From contig JAEYWX010000001.1 in the NCBI GenBank assembly GCA_023428755.1, forward strand, positions 1 through 64,000: a stretch of DNA of 64,000 nt, written 5' to 3'. Shown one piece after another: positions 1 to 10,213 of the stretch. The translations under genes and the position numbers were made by a program. Every line of letters begins with the position of its first letter. The stretch's first letter is position 1. Below the pieces are notes generated by a model. It was not told where the DNA came from. It saw only the letters and a list, made by a program, of their open reading frames with translations, and made no database searches. The DNA comes from Bacteroidota bacterium (lineage in GTDB: Bacteria > Bacteroidota > Bacteroidia > Chitinophagales > Chitinophagaceae).

Positions 1-28
1 TTTACATACATTCAATTGGTCCGTAAGA

Positions 29-2767
29 TTATTGTTTTTGAATTGTTTTGTTGATGGCGCCTGCTTCAGATTTTACACGCAGCATATAGATCCCTTTTTG
101 CAAATTGGCCGGCACATCCAGCACAACTGCATTCACCCCTTTTACTACCTGTACTTTGCGTTGCAGTATCAGCCTTCCCGACGCATCGGCTAACTGTACA
201 TCAACAAAACCGTTCAGATAGGTTTCTAACTGAAAAGACAACCGGCTGTTAAATGGATTCACGAGGTTGGTGATCATAAAATTCTGTTGCTGACCGGGCG
301 TTACCGAAACCATATCACTGTACTTAACGACATTGTCATTACTTATAAGTTTCAAACGATAGAACACTTTCCCGGTAACCGCTACAGGATCGTTGAACAA
401 GTAGTTTTCCTCTCCTGTTAGTGTTCCTTTTGCAAATACCATCCCTATTGATTTGAATTGCACACCGTCGTTACTACGCTGAACCGTATAAGTAGACAAT
501 GAAAGTTCATTCTTCACTTTCCATTTTACAACGCTGTATTTATTTTTTAAATCCACATTTAATGCAGTAACCTGTGCCGGTAACACATCACATGTTGGGT
601 GTACATCCACCGTTACCACATCATCGTTATTATATACGGCACAGTTTGAAACGCCGATATTCGCTAAAGAAGTAGAGATACGTATCCTGTACCTGAAACC
701 GTCTACTGCGGGTACTGCAAGAAAAGAAGGCAGTGCAACTGTATCTCTGTAGGTACCGCCGCCATCTACATAATTGAACGTTTGTACTGCAGGAGATTCA
801 GGTGCTGCAGCCCATGTGGCACCATTATCGGTACTTCTTTCCCATTGGTAATACGAGAAGTTATTAAAAAAGGTACTTACTGCTACAGATATATCCACCT
901 GCCCGTTCCGGCAATAAGTAGGATTAATGCTTGGTCGCATTTCCAATGCAGGCAAACAGGTTCTGAATTCAATATCATCCATCACCCAGTCGTTACCTCC
1001 ACCACCGGGTGCATTGTTTTTAATAGAAATGGTTACAGATGTTTGTCCCGGACCAGTCATAAACACAAATCCTTTCTTTACCCATTGGCCATAGTTTCCG
1101 ATATAATCAATATCACCTGAAACGTAATAATCGATCCCATTGATCTGGAAGGTGAGATTGGGTTTTACACCCGATGAATCAGCAGGAGCTGTAGGTATAT
1201 ATCCCGCCGGCGGGCTGGCTGAGGATGCGCCCCTTCCTACACTATCAATTCCACATCGTTTACACACATTCCGGAACCAGGCCGAAAATTCATAATAGGT
1301 ATTCTCGCACAAGCCGGTAATGGTTTGGTTATTGGCAATACTTAACTGGTAAGCAGCATTTACTGCCAGCATATATCCTCCGTTTGCCCCACTCGGCGAA
1401 GGCGGGTTACCTGCGAGGGGATCGGCTGCGCCTGTATGATCACCAATAATATCCCATACACCAAAAACCCGGTTACCCGATGTTGCGTTTGGCCGTGCAA
1501 CAGTAGGATCAGTTAATTGATTAGGGCTTAGATTTTTGATCACAGCGTAGTTACCATCGCCGGGATTGTTTTGTGCGACAGCTACATAATTATAACCTGG
1601 TACAGTACCGGGATTTAGTCCATTGTGCAATGTGCCTGATCCAAAATCCCCACTACCTGGACTTACATTATTTGCACCAGTTGCATTGTTACACAACCCG
1701 TAATTGGGATATACAATAAATGAGAGTGGATTGGGGGCCAGTTCATAATCAATGGCACCACCGGCGTTCAGCATATTACGGTAACGTAATGCACCGGGGC
1801 CATAGTTGATAATTGTATTATAAGGTGTTGCTGCATCAACTGTTACCCGGTAGGTAACAATCACAAGCATGCCATTCCCTCGTGGTGCGTGTGTAGCTGA
1901 GTTGACATTTCCTCCACTGGTACTGTCTATACCCGTATTGCTAACTACACCTCTTGACATATCATTAATATCTCTCCCAAGATTAAAACGAATGGTTCGA
2001 TTTACGCCGTTATACATCGCTGCATCATCACCGGCAGCATCGGTGTAACTCGCATATAGTTTTGATTCATTTGTTAGCAAACGCAGCGAGCCGGGTACAT
2101 AGGTTACATTGGAAGAAAGCGTGTCGTTGTAGCGGAAACGGAATATATTATTACTACCCGCATTCGATACGTTAACAGAAACCCTGATTTCCAATTCATC
2201 GCCCGGAACGATTGTACCACCTCCGGGTCGGGTAATATTGATAAAACTTTTTCCGGTTGAAACATTTGCTGGCTGTGCTAAAGTTACACAAGCTGTAAAT
2301 GTACCCTGTCCACTTCCGTTCGCCTGACTATAAACACGAAAATAATATACAGAACCAATTAAAAGACCAGTGAGCGTGGTCGTTTCAGCTACAGCACCAT
2401 TGGTAGCGTTTACACATCCTAAACTTGTAAGTGCCGCACAACTACCGCTGTAAACTTGAAAAACAACATTGTTTATTGGAGTTGCCCCCGAAGGGGTAAC
2501 TGTGATAGTATGGCTGACAGATGTTGCAATAAAAGAATACCAAACATCATCATCTGCCGTACCTGTACAAGCTGCTACAGATTGAGTTGCAGCAATTGTT
2601 GTTCCTGATACGGTAGAAGTACATTCAGCACCAATATTTACGGGAACATTTACTGCTCCGACACAATTATTATTTGCCGGTTGTGCAAAAGAAATATTGG
2701 GTAAGAGAAAAAAAGTTGTCGCAACGACAATACTTCTTACTAAGAGAAAATAACAATTCTTTTTCAT
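29..2767 (-). CDS. Secreted T9SS cargo protein, first of two tandem paralogues
   Basis: This is a 912-residue secreted protein. Residues 1-28 form a signal peptide ending in NISFA. Residues about 30-165 form a separate beta-rich domain with DDDVWYSF and YYFRVYS, typical of PPC-like modules in Bacteroidota surface proteins. From about residue 172 (GKSFINITRPGGGTI) the protein parallels its neighbour at 2939-5287, including WDIIGDHTGAADPL, YYEFSAWFRN, a CxxC pair and APGGGGNDWVMDD. The last 85 or so residues look like a type IX secretion type A sorting domain (MRVKSEAGAINKTIQKQ end). Such proteins are exported across the outer membrane and either anchored or released. The actual function is unknown; adhesion or matrix binding is a guess. 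Confidence 0.8.
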   Translation of the reverse strand: MKKNCYFLLVRSIVVATTFFLLPNISFAQPANNNCVGAVNVPVNIGAECTSTVSGTTIAATQSVAACTGTADDDVWYSFIATSVSHTITVTPSGATPINNVVFQVYSGSCAALTSLGCVNATNGAVAETTTLTGLLIGSVYYFRVYSQANGSGQGTFTACVTLAQPANVSTGKSFINITRPGGGTIVPGDELEIRVSVNVSNAGSNNIFRFRYNDTLSSNVTYVPGSLRLLTNESKLYASYTDAAGDDAAMYNGVNRTIRFNLGRDINDMSRGVVSNTGIDSTSGGNVNSATHAPRGNGMLVIVTYRVTVDAATPYNTIINYGPGALRYRNMLNAGGAIDYELAPNPLSFIVYPNYGLCNNATGANNVSPGSGDFGSGTLHNGLNPGTVPGYNYVAVAQNNPGDGNYAVIKNLSPNQLTDPTVARPNATSGNRVFGVWDIIGDHTGAADPLAGNPPSPSGANGGYMLAVNAAYQLSIANNQTITGLCENTYYEFSAWFRNVCKRCGIDSVGRGASSASPPAGYIPTAPADSSGVKPNLTFQINGIDYYVSGDIDYIGNYGQWVKKGFVFMTGPGQTSVTISIKNNAPGGGGNDWVMDDIEFRTCLPALEMRPSINPTYCRNGQVDISVAVSTFFNNFSYYQWERSTDNGATWAAAPESPAVQTFNYVDGGGTYRDTVALPSFLAVPAVDGFRYRIRISTSLANIGVSNCAVYNNDDVVTVDVHPTCDVLPAQVTALNVDLKNKYSVVKWKVKNELSLSTYTVQRSNDGVQFKSIGMVFAKGTLTGEENYLFNDPVAVTGKVFYRLKLISNDNVVKYSDMVSVTPGQQQNFMITNLVNPFNSRLSFQLETYLNGFVDVQLADASGRLILQRKVQVVKGVNAVVLDVPANLQKGIYMLRVKSEAGAINKTIQKQ

Positions 2768-2938
2768 AGAGTTTCTTTACAAAGGATAATGGTAAACCAC
2801 TACAAAGATGGAAGGAAAAAAATTGCTTTGCAATAGTAAAACTCCCAGAACCACCGGTAAAAATACCTTTTCCCCACATTTTGCCATTGTAAAGCTTCCT
2901 GCGAATATTTAATTACGGGACGATTGCAGTACAAAGAT

Positions 2939-5287
2939 TTATCCCCGCAACAATTTTTTCTGTAAAACCTTTCCTTCATAAGTTACCCGTAAAATGTAAA
3001 TGCCTGTAACGGGAACATCCGGGGTTGGGATCGTCATGTTAGTTAACCCCGGCGTGAGCATACGTTTTATTTCTTTTTTGATGCGGCCGGTTGTAATATC
3101 AATTAATTGTATCTGCACCTCCTGTTTTTTAGAGCTTACAACTTCAAGCTGAATTTTATCATAAAAGGGATTGTTCTTTACCCGCAGCTCCAGATCAGGG
3201 CTTCCCGGCATCAGTAATACAGAAACCATACTGAATTTTTTACCTATCGGCGTTTCCATTTTTACACGATAATAATATTTACCATCATTGGGGGCTACGC
3301 TAAGATCAGTCCATTCATAGCGTTCATTGAAACCGCCGGTTACGTTCGCTACTTTTTCAAATGTTGTACCATCGGTACTTCGTTCAATCACATAAACGGT
3401 ATTGGGTATTTCATCATATACCTGCCAGCGAAGACTTACTGCTTCGCTGTGCAGTTTTGTATTGAATGCAGAAAAACCGGCCTGCAATACATCACATGAA
3501 GGGTTGAGACCAATGGTAATTACATCGGTTGTATTATATACGGCACAACTGGTATTGATCAGATTTGCCAGCGAAGTGGCTACCCGTATCCTGTAACGAT
3601 GACCGGCACTTGATGCATCGGCCAGAAAACTAGGATATGCAACTGTATCAATATAGTCAGGCGATTGATAGGTATAAGTAAATGCCTGCGGCGTGGGAGC
3701 CGATGGTGCATTCGTCCAGGTAACACCTCCGTCTGTACTGCGTTCCCATTGATAATATTGATAATTGCTATAAAAAGTATTTACAATAACCGACATGTCT
3801 ACCTGACCATTATTACAATAAATCGGATTGGTTGTTGGTCTCATTCCCAAGCCCGGCAAACAAGTTGCAAAAGCTACATCATCCATTACCCAGTCGTTAC
3901 CACCTCCACCCGGTGCATTGTTTCGAATAACGATGTTGACTGAAGTTTGAGCAGGGCCTGTCCTATAAAGGAATCCTTTTTTGATCCATTGTGAAGTATA
4001 GTCGAGGTTGCCGGTTGTATAGTAATCCATTCCATCCACCATAAATGTAAGATTGGGGAGTACGCCCGCAGAATCATTTGTATTGGGAATGGTTGGAGAA
4101 AGATAGCTTTTAAATCCAGCGGTTCCTGACCCTCGTCCGGATGTATCACTACTGCAACGGCGGCAAATATTTCTGAACCATGCAGAGAACTCATAATAGG
4201 TATCGGGACAAAGACCCGACACTGTTTGCTGTACAGCATTATTAATACCATAAGCCGCATTTACAACGGCCATATACCCTCCCGGCTGACCCGGAGTAGT
4301 AGCAGGGTTACCCAGCAGCGGATCAGCAGCTCCCGTATGATCTCCAATAATATCCCATACATTGAACTGGCGGTTACTGTTTGGATAAGCAAGATTATTA
4401 TCTATGCTTGCCGTTGGACTTGTATTATTTGCAACAGTAAACATACTGTCGTTAGGGCCTGTAGTAGGTGCGGCAAAGGCACGCCATTGATAACCGGGAA
4501 CCACAGTACCCGGCGCAGGTACAGGGGAAAGATTTTGCGTGGAGCCGCTGCCAAAATTACCACCATTCCCGGTAATTGAGTTGGTGCCTACGGCGTTACA
4601 AACAGGTAGCGGATCGGTTACCATAATGGTCATTCTGTTTAGTGGACGCACAAGACTGGGTAAGGTAGTTTCACTGAATGTATTTGCAGTTTTAAAACGA
4701 AATGCCCCACCCGGAATGGCAATTGTGTTTCCTGCCGTTGTATTAACAGTTACTCTGTAAGTGATCATGATGATACAAGCCGATCCATAAAAACTGGGTC
4801 GTCCTGTATTATAAATGCGGCAACCTGAGGCAGGGGGTAAAACATCAATTGCATTCGGTGCTGCTACGGCATTGTAAGCGGCTGTTTGTCCACCGGTACG
4901 TGAAAGACTCCCAACATTTACACGCAATACACCTGCGTTGTAACGTGCTTCATCATCACCACCTGCATCTGTAAGTAAACCGGTTGGCCGCAGCGGTGTT
5001 CCATAATTCATCCCCTCATTTGTTGTAAACCGGATGGAGTTGGCAATATAGGTTACACCTGCAGGAAGCGTATCATTGTACCGTGCAAAATAGATTGAAC
5101 CGCCCCCTACAGCAATTACAGCTCTTATTTCCAATTGATCACCATTTTGAATGGTGCCACCTGTGGGCTTGCTGATGTTGATATAACTTTTACCCGTCTG
5201 CACTGATTGTGCGTTGAGGTGGTTGTTCGTAATTGCAGATAGGCATGCAATAAGCAATAAGGTTATACGGAGTAGATTTGTACTCAT
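2939..5287 (-). CDS. Secreted T9SS cargo protein, second tandem paralogue
   Basis: This is a 782-residue protein if translation starts at the ATG at 5287, which gives a proper signal peptide (MSTNLLRITLLLIACLSAI, cut near LNAQS). An in-frame start at 5344 would put 19 unlikely residues before it. It lacks the N-terminal PPC-like domain of its neighbour but shares the rest: GKSYINISKPTGGTI near the start, WDIIGDHTGAADPL, a YYEFSAWFRNICRRC block, APGGGGNDWVMDD, and a C-terminal sorting domain. The pair clearly arose by tandem duplication followed by gain or loss of the first domain. Substrate and function are unknown. Confidence 0.8.
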   Translation of the reverse strand: MSTNLLRITLLLIACLSAITNNHLNAQSVQTGKSYINISKPTGGTIQNGDQLEIRAVIAVGGGSIYFARYNDTLPAGVTYIANSIRFTTNEGMNYGTPLRPTGLLTDAGGDDEARYNAGVLRVNVGSLSRTGGQTAAYNAVAAPNAIDVLPPASGCRIYNTGRPSFYGSACIIMITYRVTVNTTAGNTIAIPGGAFRFKTANTFSETTLPSLVRPLNRMTIMVTDPLPVCNAVGTNSITGNGGNFGSGSTQNLSPVPAPGTVVPGYQWRAFAAPTTGPNDSMFTVANNTSPTASIDNNLAYPNSNRQFNVWDIIGDHTGAADPLLGNPATTPGQPGGYMAVVNAAYGINNAVQQTVSGLCPDTYYEFSAWFRNICRRCSSDTSGRGSGTAGFKSYLSPTIPNTNDSAGVLPNLTFMVDGMDYYTTGNLDYTSQWIKKGFLYRTGPAQTSVNIVIRNNAPGGGGNDWVMDDVAFATCLPGLGMRPTTNPIYCNNGQVDMSVIVNTFYSNYQYYQWERSTDGGVTWTNAPSAPTPQAFTYTYQSPDYIDTVAYPSFLADASSAGHRYRIRVATSLANLINTSCAVYNTTDVITIGLNPSCDVLQAGFSAFNTKLHSEAVSLRWQVYDEIPNTVYVIERSTDGTTFEKVANVTGGFNERYEWTDLSVAPNDGKYYYRVKMETPIGKKFSMVSVLLMPGSPDLELRVKNNPFYDKIQLEVVSSKKQEVQIQLIDITTGRIKKEIKRMLTPGLTNMTIPTPDVPVTGIYILRVTYEGKVLQKKLLRG

Positions 5288-5568
5288 AGTTATCGGATTT
5301 ATCAAAGCAAGTATAAAAGTAGTGAGAGTTCGCTTAGAAGACAAGATGAATAATTACGTACTCAAAAAAAGCGTAAAACACGAAGATTATTGTTTAAATA
5401 CTTACCGTGTTCAGGTAATTTAATCGGCAGTTTGGTTGATGTTTTCCCGAATATTTTCTTGTATTAAAAAGCTTCCAGTAAATTCCACATATAATAAGGT
5501 GAAACCCCTATTGCTCAATCAGGCTTATCATAATACTTTTATGCGATCCAATAATCATATGTAAAATC

Positions 5569-8388
5569 ATGAAAAAATTACTTTTCGTTCTTTTCGCAAT
5601 CGTTTCAACTGTAGTATCGTTTGCACAATCAAATATTGTTTCAGGAAGGCTTAATGAAGTTTTCCGCTACACTACACTTGTACCCTCCGGTACAAACCTT
5701 AGAGATCCATGGGAAATAACCTATGGTCCTGATGATTCACTTTGGGTTACGGAAGCATCTGCTGGTACATCAAACGGTGCAGGCACTGCTGTTACTGCTG
5801 GATCAACCGGGTACAAGGTGCGAAAAATACATCCTACAAATGGAGGAGATAGAATAATCCTTGATCTCACTACTTTTGTAGACCCAGCTTCAACTCCGAC
5901 AAATAAATGGCAAAAGAAATTTACGCCTGGCTTATTAGCAAGCCCACAACCATCAGGAAGAACAGATTTTAAAGTGCCATCTTACCAAGGAGGATTGATG
6001 GGGCTTGCAATTCATCCGGAATACATGACCAATCCAGCCAAGCGTTTTGTTTATGTTGCATACGGACATACCTATGTACCGGCATATGAAGATTCACCAC
6101 TTGAAACAACAAATCCAATAACCGGTGAAATCGTAAGAGGTAATTTCTTTGTAACATGGTTGGTACGTTTTTATTATAATGGTAGCCAACTTGTTAATCC
6201 AGTCGCTTTGTGTGATACCATCCCGGGAAGTAACGATCATAACTCAGGCCGAATGATAATCAACTATGAAGGAGGTACTCCTTATCTGTACTATGCCGCA
6301 GGCGATGTTGGTGCCGGCCAGTTTGCAAACATAAACCGTACGATTAAGTCTCAACATCTTAACTCCTATGAAGGAAAAATCCTTCGGTTTAACCTTGAAG
6401 AGGATGGAGATGCTGACCAAGGAGCTGTTGATTATAATCGTTGGATTCCAAATAATAATCCTTACAACACAACATTAGGTGTGCAAAGTGCAGTATGGGC
6501 TATTGGAATGAGAAATAATCAGGGTTTTGCTGTTGGTTCTGTTAACGGGACAGACAGGTTTTATGGCGCTTCGCATGGACCATTTAGCGATGATGAAGTA
6601 AATATTATTGAAAATGGAAAGAACTATGGACATCCATTGGTAATAGGTTACAGTGCCGATGGCAACTATAACAACGCAAAGCCAGGGCCGACAAATAGTT
6701 CGTTCTCCCTTATAGTTTCAGAATCCGCCAATGCCGCAGCAATAGGCAGCAGTTACATGGATCCGATATATTCAAACTATGCCGCACCTGTCGGGCCAGG
6801 CGCTGCACCCTGGACTCCTTTTTACAGTATTCAAACGATTTATCAAAACCCAAATGTTGATACCAACCCTACTGCAGGAGGAACACAAAGCCCCCAAAAT
6901 AACAATGGTATGTGGTGGAGCGAAGGATATTCAGGTCTCGGTTTATATACAGGAACTGTGATCCCCGGCTGGAAAAATTCATTGTTGCTTGCGTCTTTAA
7001 AATGGGGACGGGTTGTACGTATGAAATTGAACAGCGACGGATCGGATGTGTTGAATAACGGAGCAGGTGGACAAGATACGGCCAGCTATTTTGGCGGCAC
7101 CAATCGATTTAGAGATGTGGCCGTACATGCAGACGGACGTAATATCTATGTTGTGATGGACAGATCAACTTCCAGTTCCGGTCCCAGTGCAGGCAATCCC
7201 GTTGTTCCCGCATGTGGTGGTTGTGTACAGCGCTATGAATTTTTGGGATACAATCATGTATCAGGAACAAGTGCCATTTCAACTACCATTCCTATTGAAG
7301 CCGGTACACTCAACAACTGCGTGAGCGGCAACTCAGTGATAATTAACAGCGCTAATAACAATACAAACTTATGGGTGCCCATTACAGGTCCAAACGGAGA
7401 TGTTATTGCAGAAATTTATGCCAACGGCAATGATCTTGGTACAGTAACCAGTTCGTTGTTTGTCCGCAACAATGCAACACAGCGGGAAGATGAAGCTTTT
7501 CGTCCTTACTCCAACAGAAATGTTACCATTTCGTTACCAGGCAACCCGGTTATTAATCCTTCGTTTCCTGTAAAGGTTCGTATTTACATGACAGCTGCTG
7601 AATACACTGCACTGCAATCATACACCAACTCACAAGGCCAGCCCAGTGGAATTGCCGGAACAACAAACCTTGCTTTGTTCAAGAATGCAGATCCATGCAA
7701 CAATGCGATTGCATTGGGTTCTACAAAACTCACAACAACTGTTTATAACCACGGATCATTTGGTTATGCACTGCAGGCAGATGTTACGTCGTTTTCCACA
7801 TTTTATGTTTCAAGTTCTTCGTTCAGCACTTTACCGGTTACGTTTTCTGGCTTAAGTGGAAAAGCACAAGGCGATGCGTCTGTTTTAACATGGAACGTAA
7901 CAAATGAAGAAGGGATCAAACAATATATAGTAGAAAGAAGTTTGAACAGAACCGATTTTGAACGTATTGGTTCTACTGCTTCGAAATTGAACAATGGCGG
8001 AGACATCAGTTACAACTTCACTGACCCAAATGCTGCCAATCTCGGCCGAACAATTTATTACCGAATCGTTGCAGAAGGAAATGATGCAACGGAAAAAATC
8101 AGCAATACAATTGCACTGAAGTTTGATCCGTTTGCCAACACGTCTGTATCAGTTTTCCCGAATCCTGTTAAAAACAAAGTAACCGTTACAATTGTAACCG
8201 GCTCAGATGACAAAGCACAGGTGAGAATTATCGATAATACAGGCCGCACTGTTTATGCACAACCGGTGAATCTGATCAACGGAACAAATAACCTGACATT
8301 GAATCTTGAAAAATTAGCCGGTGGTATTTATCACATTGAAGTAAATGGACAAAAGATCAATCAAAAAACAAAACTGGTTAAACAATAA
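5569..8388 (+). CDS. Secreted PQQ-dependent sugar dehydrogenase-like protein with T9SS sorting domain
   Basis: This is a 939-residue protein with a signal peptide (residues 1-19, ending SFAQ). Residues about 25-570 resemble the six-bladed propeller of soluble glucose/sorbosone dehydrogenases: DPWEITYGPDDSLWVTE near the start, GLMGLAIHPEY, GSNDHNSGRMI with a His-Asn pair, and ENGKNYGHP. In the family this fold binds PQQ and calcium and oxidises sugars. A middle region of about 180 residues follows, then a C-terminal T9SS sorting domain (VFPNPVKNKVTV onward). The gene is transcribed divergently from the two T9SS cargo genes across a 281-bp gap and ends at a strong terminator. Substrate cannot be read from the sequence. 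Confidence 0.75.
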   Translation: MKKLLFVLFAIVSTVVSFAQSNIVSGRLNEVFRYTTLVPSGTNLRDPWEITYGPDDSLWVTEASAGTSNGAGTAVTAGSTGYKVRKIHPTNGGDRIILDLTTFVDPASTPTNKWQKKFTPGLLASPQPSGRTDFKVPSYQGGLMGLAIHPEYMTNPAKRFVYVAYGHTYVPAYEDSPLETTNPITGEIVRGNFFVTWLVRFYYNGSQLVNPVALCDTIPGSNDHNSGRMIINYEGGTPYLYYAAGDVGAGQFANINRTIKSQHLNSYEGKILRFNLEEDGDADQGAVDYNRWIPNNNPYNTTLGVQSAVWAIGMRNNQGFAVGSVNGTDRFYGASHGPFSDDEVNIIENGKNYGHPLVIGYSADGNYNNAKPGPTNSSFSLIVSESANAAAIGSSYMDPIYSNYAAPVGPGAAPWTPFYSIQTIYQNPNVDTNPTAGGTQSPQNNNGMWWSEGYSGLGLYTGTVIPGWKNSLLLASLKWGRVVRMKLNSDGSDVLNNGAGGQDTASYFGGTNRFRDVAVHADGRNIYVVMDRSTSSSGPSAGNPVVPACGGCVQRYEFLGYNHVSGTSAISTTIPIEAGTLNNCVSGNSVIINSANNNTNLWVPITGPNGDVIAEIYANGNDLGTVTSSLFVRNNATQREDEAFRPYSNRNVTISLPGNPVINPSFPVKVRIYMTAAEYTALQSYTNSQGQPSGIAGTTNLALFKNADPCNNAIALGSTKLTTTVYNHGSFGYALQADVTSFSTFYVSSSSFSTLPVTFSGLSGKAQGDASVLTWNVTNEEGIKQYIVERSLNRTDFERIGSTASKLNNGGDISYNFTDPNAANLGRTIYYRIVAEGNDATEKISNTIALKFDPFANTSVSVFPNPVKNKVTVTIVTGSDDKAQVRIIDNTGRTVYAQPVNLINGTNNLTLNLEKLAGGIYHIEVNGQKINQKTKLVKQ

Positions 8389-8400
8389 TCTGCTTCAAAG

Positions 8401-8433
8401 AAAAATCCCTTTCCAAAACAGAAAGGGATTTTT
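8401..8433 (+). terminator. Intrinsic terminator after the sugar dehydrogenase gene
   Basis: A perfect 13-bp stem (AAAAATCCCTTTC with GAAAGGGATTTTT) and a 7-nt loop lie 12 nt after the stop codon at 8388. The 3' arm ends in a T-run. Confidence 0.85.
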
Positions 8434-8456
8434 CTTCTTTATTGAAATCCTGTACC

Positions 8457-8678
8457 ATGCAAAATACATTCGCCTCATCCTCTTTTTTGCCGGCAGCACT
8501 ATCCAATCAAACAACAGTGTTGAAAAGTGATCACAACCTGTATGCTGCAATTGAAACAGATTCAACGCATTTTTCACAGTTATACAGTTTACTGTTTGTA
8601 AGTACAGCACAACCGGTAAAACAAACCGAAGTACAACAGCCACTGTCAGAACCCGATGAATACAGCAGTTATGAATAA
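8457..8678 (+). CDS. Small hypothetical protein between two terminators
   Basis: A 73-codon ORF starts at the ATG at 8457; an in-frame TTG at 8442 is an alternative. It sits exactly between the terminator at 8401-8433 and the hairpin at 8679-8708, with its TAA touching the second hairpin. That tight packaging is the main argument that it is real. The product (MQNTFASSSFLPAALSNQ start, acidic EPDEYSSYE end) has no recognisable domain, no signal peptide and no clear membrane segment. No good promoter is visible in the 20-odd bases before it, so it may depend on read-through. It could also be a chance ORF. Confidence 0.35.
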   Translation: MQNTFASSSFLPAALSNQTTVLKSDHNLYAAIETDSTHFSQLYSLLFVSTAQPVKQTEVQQPLSEPDEYSSYE

Positions 8679-8708
8679 AAAAATGGAGAAGCAAGCTTCT
8701 CCATTTTT
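8679..8708. terminator. Bidirectional terminator between the small ORF and fumC
   Basis: A 14-bp perfect inverted repeat (AAAAATGGAGAAGC with GCTTCTCCATTTTT) has a 2-nt centre, and both ends are A/T runs. It can serve the plus-strand small ORF ending at 8678 and the minus-strand fumarase gene ending at 8730. Confidence 0.85.
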
Positions 8709-8729
8709 AGTTTAAGTCTGTTGATGCGT

Positions 8730-10127
8730 TTATATTTTACCAACCATATTGGCAGGCACCACCCACTCATCAAACTGTTCAGGAGTAACATACCCTAACT
8801 TCACAGCCATTTCTTTTAATGTTGTTCCCTGCTTATGTGCTTTCTGTGCAATTTCAGCGGCTTTGTAATAACCGATCTTCGTGTTGAGCGAAGTAACCAA
8901 CATCAAACTATTCTCCACATGCTTTTTAATGTTTGCTTCAATTGGCTCAATGCCAACAGCGCATTTATCATTAAAGCTAACGCAACCATCGCCAAGTAAT
9001 CTTGCACTGTGTAGGAAGTTATAGATCATCACCGGTTTAAATACATTCAATTCAAAATGTCCCATCGATCCTCCAATGTTAATCGAAACATCGTTACCCA
9101 TTACCTGCGCAGCAATCATCGTCAATGCTTCGCACTGTGTTGGGTTTACTTTACCCGGCATAATAGATGAACCAGGTTCGTTATCCGGAATAAAAATTTC
9201 ACCAATACCGCTACGAGGACCACTGCTCAACATACGGATATCGTTGGCGATCTTCATTAAACTTACTGCAACTGTTTTCAACGCACCATGTGCTTCAACA
9301 ATAGCATCATGTGCTGCTAATGCTTCGAACTTATTATCGGCAGTTTTGAATGGAAGCTTCGTAAGCTTTGCAATATGCTTCGCCACATTTACATCATAGT
9401 TGGGAGGTGTATTGATACCAGTACCAACTGCTGTTCCACCCAAAGCCAATTCACTTAAATGTGCCAATGTGTTTTTAATTGCTTTTAATCCATGATCTAA
9501 CTGTGAAACATATCCACTGAATTCCTGACCCAACGTGAGCGGAGTTGCATCCATAAAATGCGTACGGCCGATCTTCACAACCTTTTTATATGCCTTTGCT
9601 TTTTTATCGAGTGTGTTGCGTAGCTTTTCAATGCCGGGAATTGTTGTCTCCACCAGAATTTTATACGCTGCAATGTGCATGGCAGTTGGGAATGTATCGT
9701 TACTGCTCTGGCTCTTGTTTACATCATCATTTGGATGTAAGTACTTTTCTTTATCCTCCAGTTTACCGCCATTCAGTACGTGTCCACGGTAAGCAATCAC
9801 TTCGTTCACGTTCATATTACTTTGTGTACCACTTCCTGTTTGCCAAACAACCAATGGAAAAAACTCATCCAGTTTGCCATCCAGAATTTCCTTACATACT
9901 TTACCAATGAGCACAGCTTTCTTTTTGGGTAAAACACCAGCCTCGTTATTGGTAATAGCCGCAGCATGTTTCAGGTAAGCAAATGCACGGATAATTTCTT
10001 TAGGCATGCGGTTAATATCCTGTGCAATTTTAAAATTATCGATGCTGCGTTGGGTTTGTGCACCGTAATAAGCGTTAACGGGAACTTTTACTTCTCCCAT
10101 TGTATCCTTTTCAATTCTGAAGCTCAT
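8730..10127 (-). CDS. fumC: Class II fumarate hydratase
   Basis: This 465-residue cytosolic enzyme interconverts fumarate and malate in the TCA cycle. The superfamily signature [15 protein letters not shown], which carries the mobile catalytic loop serine, is intact. [23 protein letters not shown] and [16 protein letters not shown] are also present, as expected for the oxygen-stable class II enzyme. I place the start at 10127 ([13 protein letters not shown]), which matches family N-termini; the open frame runs 27 codons further upstream but through the probable promoter. The gene is monocistronic, with a terminator downstream and a TAnnTTTG element about 34 bp upstream of the ATG. Confidence 0.97.
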   Translation of the reverse strand: MSFRIEKDTMGEVKVPVNAYYGAQTQRSIDNFKIAQDINRMPKEIIRAFAYLKHAAAITNNEAGVLPKKKAVLIGKVCKEILDGKLDEFFPLVVWQTGSGTQSNMNVNEVIAYRGHVLNGGKLEDKEKYLHPNDDVNKSQSSNDTFPTAMHIAAYKILVETTIPGIEKLRNTLDKKAKAYKKVVKIGRTHFMDATPLTLGQEFSGYVSQLDHGLKAIKNTLAHLSELALGGTAVGTGINTPPNYDVNVAKHIAKLTKLPFKTADNKFEALAAHDAIVEAHGALKTVAVSLMKIANDIRMLSSGPRSGIGEIFIPDNEPGSSIMPGKVNPTQCEALTMIAAQVMGNDVSINIGGSMGHFELNVFKPVMIYNFLHSARLLGDGCVSFNDKCAVGIEPIEANIKKHVENSLMLVTSLNTKIGYYKAAEIAQKAHKQGTTLKEMAVKLGYVTPEQFDEWVVPANMVGKI

Positions 10128-10161
10128 AATAAATGATTTTTTGTAAGTTCGGAAAGTGCCG

Positions 10162-10169
10162 CAAAGGTA
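10162..10169 (-). promoter_or_regulatory. Putative fumC -7 promoter element
   Basis: The minus strand reads TACCTTTG, a perfect match to the Bacteroidota -7 consensus TAnnTTTG, 34 bp upstream of the fumC ATG. No convincing -33 TTG is seen at ideal spacing. Confidence 0.5.
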
Positions 10170-10213
10170 GGTGTTAACTGAGTTGCTTTCCGTAATTTGG
10201 GTTTTCAATTCAT

